Positions 18,516-26,730 of a stretch of DNA of 64,000 bases are shown here, in pieces. The stretch comes from Hartmannibacter diazotrophicus. Its GTDB lineage: Bacteria > Pseudomonadota > Alphaproteobacteria > Rhizobiales > Pleomorphomonadaceae. A program made the translations under genes and the position numbers. Location: contig NZ_LT960614.1 of NCBI RefSeq assembly GCF_900231165.1, forward strand, positions 4,852,001 through 4,916,000. The letters are read 5' to 3'. Under the pieces are notes generated by a model that made no database searches, was not told where the DNA came from, and saw only the letters and a list, made by a program, of their open reading frames with translations. Each line of letters starts with the position of its first letter. Within the stretch, counting starts at the first letter, position 1.

Positions 18516-18539
18516 TCCCTCCCCTTTTTTGGGGAGGGA
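18516..18539 (+). promoter_or_regulatory. hairpin masking the permease ribosome-binding site
   Basis: Perfect 9-bp stem, TCCCTCCCC (18516-18524) and GGGGAGGGA (18531-18539), with a six-T loop. The right arm contains the GGAGGG that serves the permease ATG at 18547. The stem can therefore both protect the 3' end of the binding-protein mRNA and reduce permease translation. Confidence 0.7.
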
Positions 18540-18546
18540 CAAGGTC

Positions 18547-19521
18547 ATGCAAGCGGCCGATGTCGCAAACCGAAAGCCGGAGACCCCCATGGGAACGACC
18601 GTGACGGGAGCCCCCCGATCCATCGGGGACAGGATCGGCAACAGCCGCAATCTGATGGGCCTCATCTTCATGTTGCCGGCGGCGGCCTTTCTCATCTGCT
18701 TCCTGACCTATCCGCTCGGCCTCGGCGTCTGGCTTGGCTTCACCGACACGCGCATCGGCCGGTCCGGCGTGTTCATCGGTCTGGAGAATTACGCCTACCT
18801 TTGGGACGACAAGGTCTTCTGGCTCTCCGTCTTCAACACCATCCTCTATACGACCGTCGCCTCGGTGCTGAAATTCGCCCTCGGTCTCTGGCTGGCGCTG
18901 ATCCTCAACGAGAACCTGCCCTTCAAGTCCTTCTTCCGGGCCATCGTCCTGTTGCCGTGGGTGGTTCCCACGGTCCTTTCGGCGCTGGCCTTCTGGTGGA
19001 TCTACGACGCGCAGTTCTCGATCGTCTCGTGGTCGCTGATGAAGATGGGCCTCATCGATCATCCGATCAATTTTCTCGGCGATCCTTTCAACGCCCGCGC
19101 ATCCGTGATCGCCGCCAACGTCTGGCGCGGCATTCCCTTCGTCGCCATCTCCCTGCTCGCCGGCCTGCAGACCATCTCGCCCTCGCTGCAGGAGGCCGCC
19201 TCCCTCGACGGCGCGACAAGCTGGCAGCGATTCCGCCACGTCACCTTTCCGATGCTGACGCCGATCATCGCGGTGGTGATGACCTTCTCGGTGCTGTTCA
19301 CCTTCACCGACTTCCAGCTCATCTACGTGCTGACGCGCGGCGGACCGGTGAACGCCACCCACCTGATGGCAACGCTCTCCTTCCAGCGCGGCATTCCCGG
19401 CGGGCAGCTCGGCGAGGGCGCGGCGATCGCCGTTGCCATGATCCCCTTCCTGCTCGCCGCCATCCTGTTCAGCTTCTTCGGCCTTCAGAGGCGCAGGTGG
19501 CAGCAGGGCGGAGATGAATGA
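18547..19521 (+). CDS. sugar ABC transporter permease (MalF-like)
   Basis: Inner-membrane permease subunit of the sugar importer, about 324 residues with six predicted helices. The cytosolic EAA loop that docks on the ATPase is EAASLDGATSWQRFRHVTFP. GGGGAGGG lies about 9 nt before the ATG at 18547, inside a hairpin arm. A second in-frame ATG at 18589 is a fallback start. It pairs with the permease at 19585. Confidence 0.9.
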   Translation: MQAADVANRKPETPMGTTVTGAPRSIGDRIGNSRNLMGLIFMLPAAAFLICFLTYPLGLGVWLGFTDTRIGRSGVFIGLENYAYLWDDKVFWLSVFNTILYTTVASVLKFALGLWLALILNENLPFKSFFRAIVLLPWVVPTVLSALAFWWIYDAQFSIVSWSLMKMGLIDHPINFLGDPFNARASVIAANVWRGIPFVAISLLAGLQTISPSLQEAASLDGATSWQRFRHVTFPMLTPIIAVVMTFSVLFTFTDFQLIYVLTRGGPVNATHLMATLSFQRGIPGGQLGEGAAIAVAMIPFLLAAILFSFFGLQRRRWQQGGDE

Positions 19522-19584
19522 GATGACAAAGGCGCACAGTCACCCCCGGCCTTCGCGGACGACCATGACACGGGAGACACCGGC

Positions 19585-20475
19585 ATGACTGCCACCAAGG
19601 CCGCTCCGCTCGAAGACAACATCGAGGGCATGCGCTATCTCGACAGCCTGCCGCGCCGCCTCGTGACGATCTACCTGCCGCTGGCGGTCTTCGTCTTCGT
19701 GCTGCTGTTCCCCTTCTACTGGATGGCGATCACGGCGGTGAAGCCGAATGCGCAGCTCACCGACTACGAGCACTACAGCCCCTTCTGGGTCGTCGGGCCG
19801 ACGCTTGAGCACATCAAGTATCTGCTTTTCGAGACGTCCTATCCGGGCTGGTTGTGGAACACGATGGTGGTCGCCTTCGGCGCCACCTTCCTCTCGCTCG
19901 CAGCGTCGGTCTTCGCCGCCTATGCCATCGAGCGGGTGCGCTTCACCGGCGCGCGCACCACCGGCCTTCTCATCTTCCTCGCCTATCTGGTGCCGCCCTC
20001 GATCCTCTTCATTCCGCTCGCCTTCATCGTCTTCAACGTCGGCATCTACGACACCAAATTCGCCCTGATCCTGACCTACCCCACCTTCCTCATCCCCTTC
20101 TGCACCTGGCTGCTGATGGGCTATTTCCGCTCGATCCCCTTCGAGCTGGAGGAAAGCGCGCTGGTCGACGGCGCGACCCGCTGGCAGATCCTGACGAAGA
20201 TCATCCTGCCGCTCGCGGTGCCGGGGCTGATCTCGGCCGGCATCTTCGCCTTCACGCTGTCGTGGAACGAGTTCATCTACGCCCTCACCTTCATCCAGTC
20301 GTCGGAAAACAAGACGGTCCCGGTGGGCGTCCTCACCGAATTGGTGCGCGGCGATGTCTTCGAATGGGGATCGCTGATGGCCGGCGCGCTCTTCGGCTCG
20401 CTGCCGGTGGTGATTCTCTATTCCTTCTTCGTCGACTACTACGTCGCCTCGATGACGGGCGCTGTGAAGGAATGA
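19585..20475 (+). CDS. sugar ABC transporter permease (MalG-like)
   Basis: Second permease of the sugar importer, 296 residues and six helices. The EAA loop is EESALVDGATRWQILTKIIL, and SWNEFIYALTFIQS near the C terminus is typical of MalG-type subunits. GGAG lies about 12 nt upstream of the ATG. It ends the operon that starts at 16015 and is convergent with the betaine transporter ATPase gene, 80 nt away. Confidence 0.92.
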   Translation: MTATKAAPLEDNIEGMRYLDSLPRRLVTIYLPLAVFVFVLLFPFYWMAITAVKPNAQLTDYEHYSPFWVVGPTLEHIKYLLFETSYPGWLWNTMVVAFGATFLSLAASVFAAYAIERVRFTGARTTGLLIFLAYLVPPSILFIPLAFIVFNVGIYDTKFALILTYPTFLIPFCTWLLMGYFRSIPFELEESALVDGATRWQILTKIILPLAVPGLISAGIFAFTLSWNEFIYALTFIQSSENKTVPVGVLTELVRGDVFEWGSLMAGALFGSLPVVILYSFFVDYYVASMTGAVKE

Positions 20476-20555
20476 CGGCGAACGAGCCAGCGGTGATGGT
20501 CGCCGGCTCCTTGCTGTTCTGTTCTGTGCTGTCTGTTCCGGGGGTCTTCGGCCTG

Positions 20556-21617
20556 TCAGGCTGCTGCGGCGGAGAAGCCCGAGCCGAGTTCCTGGTCGGG
20601 GCGGACCATGGCCTGGACGATGTCGGCAAGGCGGGCGGTGCCGAGGGGGGCGCCGGCCTCGTCGGTGACGACGGCCTCGGCGGCCTTGAGCTCTGTGAGA
20701 CGGCGGGCGGCGGCCTCCAGCAGCATGTCGCCGTCGATCCTGGGCAGGCCGTCGGGGGCAGCGCCCGCAAGCGGGGTGACGACGGAGTGGAGCTTGACCA
20801 CCCGGCCGCGGTTCACCTCGCGCACGAAGGTCTCGACATAGTCGTCGGCCGGCTTGAGGACGATGTCCTCCGGGGTCCCCTGCTGGATGTTCTCGCCGTC
20901 GCGCAGGATCATGATCCGGTCGCCAAGGCGCAGCGCCTCGTCGAGATCGTGGGTGATGAAGACGATGGTCTTCTTGATCTCCTTTTGCAGATCGAGCAGC
21001 ACCGTCTGCATGTCGACCCGGATCAGCGGATCGAGCGCGGAGAAGGCCTCGTCCATCAGGAGGATCGGGGCGTCGTTGCACAGCGCCCGGGCAAGACCGA
21101 CGCGCTGCTGCATGCCGCCGGAGAGCTGGTTGGGGTATTTCCCCTCAAAGCCCTTGAGGCCGACCCGCTCCAGCCAGCGCATCGCGGTCTCGGTGCCTTG
21201 CTTCTTCGAGACGCCCTTGATCTTGAGCCCGAAGAGGGCGTTGTCGAGCACGGTCCAGTGCGGCAGGAGGGCGAACTTCTGGAACACCATGGCGGTGTAG
21301 GTGCGCCGGAAGTCGCGCAAGCTCTTGCCGTCCATCGCCATGACGTCCTGGCCATTGACGATCACCTCGCCGGCGGTCGGCTCGATCAGCCGGTTGATGT
21401 GGCGGATGAGGGTCGACTTGCCCGAGCCCGACAGGCCCATGATCACCTGGATGCGCCCGCCGGGGATGTCGAGGTTGATGTCGCGCAGCCCGAGCACGTG
21501 GGAGTGGCCCATCAGCTCGGTCTTGGTCATGCCGGCCTTGACCTTCTCCACATAGGCCTCCGGCTCCTTGCCGAAGATCTTGTAGAGGTTCCTGATCCGG
21601 ATGCCGTCAATGTCCAT
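20556..21617 (-). CDS. glycine betaine/proline-type ABC ATPase
   Basis: ATP-binding subunit of a quaternary-amine importer (ProV/OpuAA/ChoV group), 353 residues. Walker A is GLSGSGKST, the signature LSGGMQQRVGLAR (the M-Q-Q-R form is typical of this group), Walker B PILLMDEAFSALDP and the switch THDLDEALRLGD. The C-terminal tail of about 90 residues is a shortened CBS-like region. AGGAGG lies just before the ATG at 21617. It overlaps the permease gene by 11 nt, so translation is coupled. Probable ligand class is betaines; the exact one is unknown. Confidence 0.9.
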   Translation of the reverse strand: MDIDGIRIRNLYKIFGKEPEAYVEKVKAGMTKTELMGHSHVLGLRDINLDIPGGRIQVIMGLSGSGKSTLIRHINRLIEPTAGEVIVNGQDVMAMDGKSLRDFRRTYTAMVFQKFALLPHWTVLDNALFGLKIKGVSKKQGTETAMRWLERVGLKGFEGKYPNQLSGGMQQRVGLARALCNDAPILLMDEAFSALDPLIRVDMQTVLLDLQKEIKKTIVFITHDLDEALRLGDRIMILRDGENIQQGTPEDIVLKPADDYVETFVREVNRGRVVKLHSVVTPLAGAAPDGLPRIDGDMLLEAAARRLTELKAAEAVVTDEAGAPLGTARLADIVQAMVRPDQELGSGFSAAAA

Positions 21618-22500
21618 GGGCCACCTCCTGGTGCTTCTGCAGGCGCCGGCCGAAGGCCTGGGTGGCGCGGTCGAAGATGATGGCGATGCCGGCGATGGCA
21701 AAACCGTTGAACAGCCCCAGCGTGAAATACTGGTTGGCAATGGCCTTCAGCACCGGCTGGCCGAGGCCCTGCACGCCGATCATCGAGGCGACGACGACCA
21801 TGGCGAGCGCCATCATGATGGTCTGGTTGACGCCGGCCATGATGGTGGGCAGCGCCAGCGGCAGCTGCACGTAGGCAAGCCTCTGGCCCGGGTCGGAGCC
21901 GAAGGCGTCGGCCGCCTCCAGCACCTCCGGGTCGACGAGGCGGATGCCGAGGTCGGTGAAGCGGATCACCGGGGGAATGGCGTAGATCACCACCGCGATG
22001 AGGCCCGGCACCTTGCCGATGCCGAGCAGCATGACCACCGGGATCAGGTAGACGAAGCTCGGCATCGTCTGCATCACGTCGAGCACCGGGTTGACGACGG
22101 CGCGCACCTTGGGCAGGCGCGACATGGCGATGCCGATCGGAATGCCGACGACGATGGAGACGACGGTGGCGACGAAGATCATCGAGATGGTCTTCATCGT
22201 GTCTTCCCACATGCCGAAATAGCCGATGAGAACGAGCGCGACGGCCGAGCCGGCGACGATCTTCCACGACCGGCTCGCCGCGTAGACGACGGCCAGAAGC
22301 CCCAGGAGGACCAGCGGCCAGGCCGTGTCCACCAGCGTGTGCTCGGACCAGATCAGGAAGGTCTGCAGCGGATGGAACGCATTCTCGATCGAATAGCCAT
22401 AGGCGCGCGTGAATGCACGGAACCCCTCGTCGATCGCCTTCTTCAGCGCCGTCAGGCTCGTGTCGTCCATCGTCGGAAATTCGGTAAGCCAGCTCATCAA
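21607..22500 (-). CDS. glycine betaine/proline-type ABC permease
   Basis: Inner-membrane permease of the ProW/OpuAB/ChoW group, 297 residues. Hydrophobic helices begin near residue 58 after an N-terminal cytosolic segment. MQTMPSFVYLIPVVMLLGIG and EAADAFGSDPGQRLAYVQLPLA (the EAA loop region, shortened here to EAADAFG) are characteristic. Start at 22500 or one codon later. It lies between the ATPase and binding-protein genes; 304 nt containing a hairpin separate it from the binding protein. Confidence 0.92.
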   Translation of the reverse strand: MMSWLTEFPTMDDTSLTALKKAIDEGFRAFTRAYGYSIENAFHPLQTFLIWSEHTLVDTAWPLVLLGLLAVVYAASRSWKIVAGSAVALVLIGYFGMWEDTMKTISMIFVATVVSIVVGIPIGIAMSRLPKVRAVVNPVLDVMQTMPSFVYLIPVVMLLGIGKVPGLIAVVIYAIPPVIRFTDLGIRLVDPEVLEAADAFGSDPGQRLAYVQLPLALPTIMAGVNQTIMMALAMVVVASMIGVQGLGQPVLKAIANQYFTLGLFNGFAIAGIAIIFDRATQAFGRRLQKHQEVAHGH

Positions 22501-22581
22501 GGCCGTCCTCCTCGAAAGAGGGAGCAGAAATCAAGGACAGGACGGGTGACGAGACGATCCTGTCGCCATGGCGGAACCGGG

Positions 22582-22603
22582 GCCCTTCGCGCCGGCGAAG
22601 GGC
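22582..22603 (-). promoter_or_regulatory. hairpin between binding-protein and permease genes
   Basis: Perfect 9-bp stem, GCCCTTCGC and GCGAAGGGC, with a GCCG loop. It sits in the 304-nt spacer between the binding-protein gene and the permease, about 200 nt after the former's stop. There is no U-run, so mRNA stabilisation or partial attenuation is likelier than full termination. Confidence 0.6.
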
Positions 22604-22804
22604 TGAGGACAACGGCTGGTGATGCGCGGAACATCCGAAATCGCGCCAGCCAGAATTGACCCTGATTTGCAGGATGCCCGCCCGTCCACCGAAATCCCGG
22701 CGGAACGAGACGGTTCGGTTCCGGTAACGAGGCCCGCAATCGGGCGCGGCCTCGCGCCGGAACAGTCCACGGTGATATCCGCGGGCTGTCCCGGATCGTG
22801 CGCC

Positions 22805-23824
22805 TTACATCATGGCGGCTTTGATCTTCTCGGCAGCCTCCGGCGAGACCCACTGGGTCCAGACATCCGGGCTGTTCTTCAGGAAGTATTTGGCGCCGTC
22901 TTCGCCGGTCGCCTGGTTGTCGGCCATCCAGGCAAGCAGCTTGTTGACGGTCGGGTTATGCCAGGAGCGCTTGGTCAGGTAATCGTAGGCCGGTCCGCCT
23001 GCTTCCTTGAAGCGCTTGGTGACGACCGTAAAGACCTCGGACTTGGCGAAGTCGTTGGGCTTCGGATCGGCGCAGTCCGTCACCGAGGTACAGGCATCCC
23101 ATTCCGCCTTGTCGTGCGGAACGCCCATGTCGAGCTTGACCATCTCGTATTTGCCGAGGATCGAGGTCGGTGCCCAGTAGTAGCCAAGCCAGGGCTGCTC
23201 GCGCTCGTAGGCCTTGGCGATCGAGCCGTCGAGGCCCGCGGCCGAACCGGTGTCGACGAGGATGAAGCCGTGGTCCTTGCCCTTGTTCGCCTTGAAGAGA
23301 TTGGTCGTGATCGTCTGGCAACCCCAGCCTGCCGGGCAATTGTAGACTGCGCCAACGGAGGGGTCTTCCGGTGCCGGGAAGAGCTCGGGATGCTGCATCG
23401 CGTCCGGCACGGACTTGATCTCGGGATGAGCCTCGGCGAAATACTTCGGCACCCACCAGCCTTCGTCGCCGCCGTCCGAAAGGGACTCGGAGGCATAGAA
23501 GAGGCGCCCTTCCGCCACGGCCTTGTCGAGCGATTCACGGTAGGAGTTGATCCAGGCCTCGGGCGCCACGTCCGGCTCGCCCTTTTCCATCATCGAGGTG
23601 ATGGTCGGCTGGGTGTCGCCCGGAACCAGTTCCGCGTCACAGCCGTAGCCCTTCTCCAGGATGATCTGGTCGATCCAGGAGAGAACCTCCGCCGACGCCC
23701 AGTTCATGTTCGCGATCGTCACACGACCGCAGTCTTCGGCATGGGCCGGTTGGACCAGCATCCCGCTGCTTGCACCGGCAAGCACCGTGCCGGCCAGAAT
23801 TGTTGCCTGAAAAAATCTCGTCAT
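22805..23824 (-). CDS. betaine-type ABC substrate-binding protein (ProX/OpuAC)
   Basis: Periplasmic binding protein of the ProX/OpuAC family, 339 residues. It has a cleavable Sec leader ending at P-A-H-A-E-D. The mature part starts CGRVTIANMNWASAE and holds EAWINSYRE, QPWLGYYWAPT and W-W-V-P-K-Y; the many Trp and Tyr residues fit the aromatic cage that binds trimethylammonium groups. Cys pairs (ECDxx, C-P-A-G-W-G-C, CTSVTDC) suggest disulfides. ATG 23824 chosen over TTG 23845. It is downstream of the LysR gene and faces the Rieske operon, which suggests that transported ligand feeds that pathway. Confidence 0.92.
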   Translation of the reverse strand: MTRFFQATILAGTVLAGASSGMLVQPAHAEDCGRVTIANMNWASAEVLSWIDQIILEKGYGCDAELVPGDTQPTITSMMEKGEPDVAPEAWINSYRESLDKAVAEGRLFYASESLSDGGDEGWWVPKYFAEAHPEIKSVPDAMQHPELFPAPEDPSVGAVYNCPAGWGCQTITTNLFKANKGKDHGFILVDTGSAAGLDGSIAKAYEREQPWLGYYWAPTSILGKYEMVKLDMGVPHDKAEWDACTSVTDCADPKPNDFAKSEVFTVVTKRFKEAGGPAYDYLTKRSWHNPTVNKLLAWMADNQATGEDGAKYFLKNSPDVWTQWVSPEAAEKIKAAMM

Positions 23825-23957
23825 GACGCCTTGGTCTCCGTTCAAGATTTCAACTGTTCCCGGCTCTCTCGTTTCAGTCAGGCGTTGCTGGTTCTGTTGT
23901 CCGGATGTTTCCGGATCTTTTCGCGAAGAGCCTTTTTTCTTGGCGATATAGCGCCCA

Positions 23958-24932
23958 TCAATTGCGAGGGGCGTCTTGTGATATTACGACATCCGTATTG
24001 TCCCTGACCGACGGACGCGGATGGCTGCCGATGCCGGCAAAGCGGGAGATGATCCAGTTTCGGAAGAGGGCGATCAGGGGATCGTCGAGGTCTTCGGGGT
24101 TCAGCACCAGGAAATAGCCGTAGCCGCCCTTGATCTCGATGCCGTGCGGCACCCCGAGACGGCCCCCGTCGATGTCCTCCCGGAACATGTCGACGTCGCA
24201 GAGCACCACCCCATGGCCGCGCTCGGCATATTGCACGGCGAGCGCCAGCGTATCGAAGGTCAGGCCCTTGCGGGTATCGATGTCGAGGCCGGTCTGGCGG
24301 CAGAACTGCGCCCAGTGGTGGTCCATGGGCTGGCCGTCGACACGCACATGCAGCAGTTCGGCCTCGGTCAGCAGTTCTGAAAGCGGGCGGCCGGCGAACG
24401 CGGTTGCCAGCGCCGGCGAACAGACCGGTGTCGAACACTCCATCCAGAGAAGGTCCATGATCGCGTCGCTGACCTTGGGCATGTCGTAGGTGACCGCGAG
24501 GTCCACCTTCCTGTCCGGCAGGCCGGTACCATAGGTCGATGACACGTCGATGGCGATGCCGGGAAATTCGCTGCGGAACTCGTGCAGCATCTGCATGCCG
24601 AGGCGCTGGAGGAAGGTCGGCGGCATGTGGATGCGCACGACGCGCTCGCGCTGGGTTCCCTCGGCGGCGATTTCGTTGAGCACCTTTTCGAGGCGGTCGA
24701 AGGATTTCTCGACGACCGGCAGCAGCTTCGCGCCGGCTTCGGTGAGTGCAAGCCCTCCCGGACGGCGCTCGATCAGCCGCTTGCCGATGAGGTCCTCAAG
24801 GCTGGAGACGTGACGGCTGATGGCACTTTGGGTGACGCTGAGGCTCTGGGCGCCTGCGGTGAAGCTGAGGCGTCGGCCGACGGCGTCGAAGGCGCGCAGG
24901 GCATTGAGCGGGAGCCATTTCCGATCGATCAC
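23958..24932 (-). CDS. LysR family regulator (GcvA-like)
   Basis: 324-residue LysR-type regulator of the GcvA group. It has an N-terminal winged helix (FTAGAQSLSVTQSAISRHVSSLE shortened: LSVTQSAISRHV near residues 31-42) and a periplasmic-binding-like sensor domain from about residue 95. LysR proteins usually activate a divergent operon when a pathway ligand binds. It is divergent from the Rieske operon with 254 bp between starts, and the betaine importer genes lie downstream on its own strand, so it probably controls both units. The C-terminal 20 residues after SHPRPSVRDN are extra and poorly conserved in appearance. Confidence 0.9.
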   Translation of the reverse strand: MIDRKWLPLNALRAFDAVGRRLSFTAGAQSLSVTQSAISRHVSSLEDLIGKRLIERRPGGLALTEAGAKLLPVVEKSFDRLEKVLNEIAAEGTQRERVVRIHMPPTFLQRLGMQMLHEFRSEFPGIAIDVSSTYGTGLPDRKVDLAVTYDMPKVSDAIMDLLWMECSTPVCSPALATAFAGRPLSELLTEAELLHVRVDGQPMDHHWAQFCRQTGLDIDTRKGLTFDTLALAVQYAERGHGVVLCDVDMFREDIDGGRLGVPHGIEIKGGYGYFLVLNPEDLDDPLIALFRNWIISRFAGIGSHPRPSVRDNTDVVISQDAPRN

Positions 24933-25093
24933 CGCATTGTCCCTCCTGTGACCTTCCGATCAGGGTGCCTTCATCCTCAGCCTTTGTCTTCTTTTTCTTG
25001 CCCGGTTCTTGGCCGTCCGGTCATCAGCCGGGGGCAGAGCCGTGGGAAAACTACGTAAGGCGGCTATCATTCCCACTGACTGGAACAATCACA

Positions 25094-25136
25094 ATTGCCT
25101 TTTTGCGATTGCCTCATGAGGAAATTGAATTTCCTC
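25094..25136. promoter_or_regulatory. LysR box and overlapping palindromes
   Basis: Three symmetrical elements are packed in 43 bp before the Rieske gene: ATTGC-N6-GCGAT (25094-25109), which contains T-N11-A; CCTCATGAGG (25112-25121); and GAGGAAATT-G-AATTTCCTC (25118-25136), with perfect 9-bp arms. The T-N11-A element fits a LysR recognition site. The other two could be the activation site or the site of a second factor. Confidence 0.55.
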
Positions 25137-25186
25137 TGACGCAGCCCGCCGTGTCACGCTGGATTCATTCCATGGAGATCCGAGGC

Positions 25187-26416
25187 ATGCGCGACACGTC
25201 CGCCATCGTCCACTCGCTCGACCGGCGCCGGTCCGGTCATTCCCTGCCACGCGAATTCTATACCGACAGGGACATCTACGACCTCGATCTGGAGGCCGTC
25301 TTCGAGGAAAGCTGGCTGATGGCCGGCTTCACCTGCGAACTGCCGAAGCCGGGCAACTATCTCGCCATGACGATCGGGCGGACGCCCGTCGTCATCCTGA
25401 GGGACCGGTCGGGCGCGACCCGCGGCTTCTTCAACACCTGCCGCCATCGCGGCGCCCAGCTTTGCGCCGACGGGGCAGGACGCAGCGCCAAGCTCGTCTG
25501 CCCCTATCACCAGTGGACCTACGACCTTGACGGCAAGCTGCAGCATGCCGGCGAGATGCCGGAGGATTTCGACGCGGGCGCCCATTCCCTGCTGCCGATC
25601 CATGTCGAGGTGGTGGCCGGTGCGATCTACATCTGCCTTGCCGACGAGGCGCCGGATTTCGCGCCTTTCCGCAAGTGCCTGGAACCCATGCTCGCGCCCA
25701 TGGGGCTGGAGAATGCCAAGCTCGCCCATTCCTACGTGCTGGTGGAAAAGGCGAACTGGAAGCTGGTGATGGAAAACGGACGCGAGTGCTATCACTGCGC
25801 CGCCTGTCATCCCGAGCTCGGCGTCTCTTTCCCGGTCGGCGTGCGCGACGACATGAGCACGGGCGATGCGCTGCAGATGCAGGCCTATCGCCAACGCATG
25901 GCCGGGCACGGCCTTTCCATCGGCCCCGAGGACGGCTCCTGGTGGCAGATTGCCCGCTTCCCGCTCAACGAGGGCTCGATCACCATGTCGCGTGACGGCC
26001 TGCCTCTGGTGAAGAAGCCGCTCGTCGATCTCGACGGCGGCGATGTCGGCTCGCTGCGCTTTGCCATCGAGCCGCACAACTTCTGCCATGCCCTCGGCGA
26101 CTTCGCCTTCATGTTCTCCGCCTATCCGGTCAGCCCGGAGGAGACCCATGTCGTCGCCAAGTGGCTCGTCCACAAGGATGCGGTCGAGGGTGTCGACTAC
26201 GACCTCGCAACCCTCGTGGAGACCTGGGACAAGACCAATCTGCAGGACCGCGACCTTGCGGAAAACAACCAGCGCGGCGTCAACGGCAAGGGCTATGTGC
26301 CGGGCCCCTACAGCCCCAGCGCCGAATCCTTCGTGATCCGCTTCGTCGACTGGTACTGCGAGCGCCTGCGCGCCCATATGGGCGTCGCCTCGGCGCGGAT
26401 ATCGGAAGTCGCCTGA
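25187..26416 (+). CDS. Rieske oxygenase, quaternary-amine demethylase type
   Basis: Oxygenase alpha subunit, 409 residues, related to GbcA (glycine betaine), CntA (carnitine) and Stc2 (stachydrine) monooxygenases, which remove a methyl or cleave trimethylammonium compounds. The Rieske centre is Cys85-R-His87 with Cys105-P-Y-His108. The mononuclear iron site is His203, His208 and Asp305, within ECYHCAACHPEL and NFCHALGD. The residue bridging the two metal sites is Glu200, as in CntA-type enzymes, rather than the Asp of aromatic-ring dioxygenases. ATG 25187 has GGAG 9 nt upstream; ATG 25172 is also possible. Overlaps the ferredoxin gene by 1 nt. Confidence 0.88.
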   Translation: MRDTSAIVHSLDRRRSGHSLPREFYTDRDIYDLDLEAVFEESWLMAGFTCELPKPGNYLAMTIGRTPVVILRDRSGATRGFFNTCRHRGAQLCADGAGRSAKLVCPYHQWTYDLDGKLQHAGEMPEDFDAGAHSLLPIHVEVVAGAIYICLADEAPDFAPFRKCLEPMLAPMGLENAKLAHSYVLVEKANWKLVMENGRECYHCAACHPELGVSFPVGVRDDMSTGDALQMQAYRQRMAGHGLSIGPEDGSWWQIARFPLNEGSITMSRDGLPLVKKPLVDLDGGDVGSLRFAIEPHNFCHALGDFAFMFSAYPVSPEETHVVAKWLVHKDAVEGVDYDLATLVETWDKTNLQDRDLAENNQRGVNGKGYVPGPYSPSAESFVIRFVDWYCERLRAHMGVASARISEVA

Positions 26417-26730
26417 TGACCATGACGGACGAAAGCATGAGCCGCGAGACGATGGACGCACCGGCAATGGCGACCGTTCGCTTCGAGCCCGACGGCGTCG
26501 AGGTGGTCATGGAGCCGGACGAGACGATCCTCGAGGCGGGGCTTCGGGCCGGAATCGCGATCCCCTGCTCCTGCTGCGAGGGCATGTGCGGCACCTGCCG
26601 GATGCAGAAACTCTCCGGCGAGGTCGACATGCAGCAGAACGGCGCCCTCTTCGACGACGAGGTCGAGGCGGGCGAAATTCTGGCCTGCTGCTCGCGCCCG
26701 CTCGGAGCGGTGGTGGTACGGCTGCCATGA
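26416..26730 (+). CDS. [2Fe-2S] ferredoxin, stand-alone
   Basis: 104-residue plant-type [2Fe-2S] ferredoxin. The cluster loop is SCCEGMCGTC plus a distal Cys in ILACCS, matching the C-terminal ferredoxin domain of phthalate/vanillate-type oxygenase reductases. Here it is separate, with no FAD/NAD reductase domain attached. It probably passes electrons to the Rieske protein, its upstream overlapping neighbour (TGATG). The missing reductase must be encoded elsewhere or be one of the flavoproteins downstream. Its own stop overlaps the next start by 4 nt (ATGA). Confidence 0.88.
   Translation: MTMTDESMSRETMDAPAMATVRFEPDGVEVVMEPDETILEAGLRAGIAIPCSCCEGMCGTCRMQKLSGEVDMQQNGALFDDEVEAGEILACCSRPLGAVVVRLP

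Noticed and set aside
23880-23950. Terminator-like sequence with a T-run between the LysR and betaine-binding genes
   Set aside because: The T-run is on the plus strand where no gene ends, and the stem is imperfect; not supported for the minus-strand transcripts.
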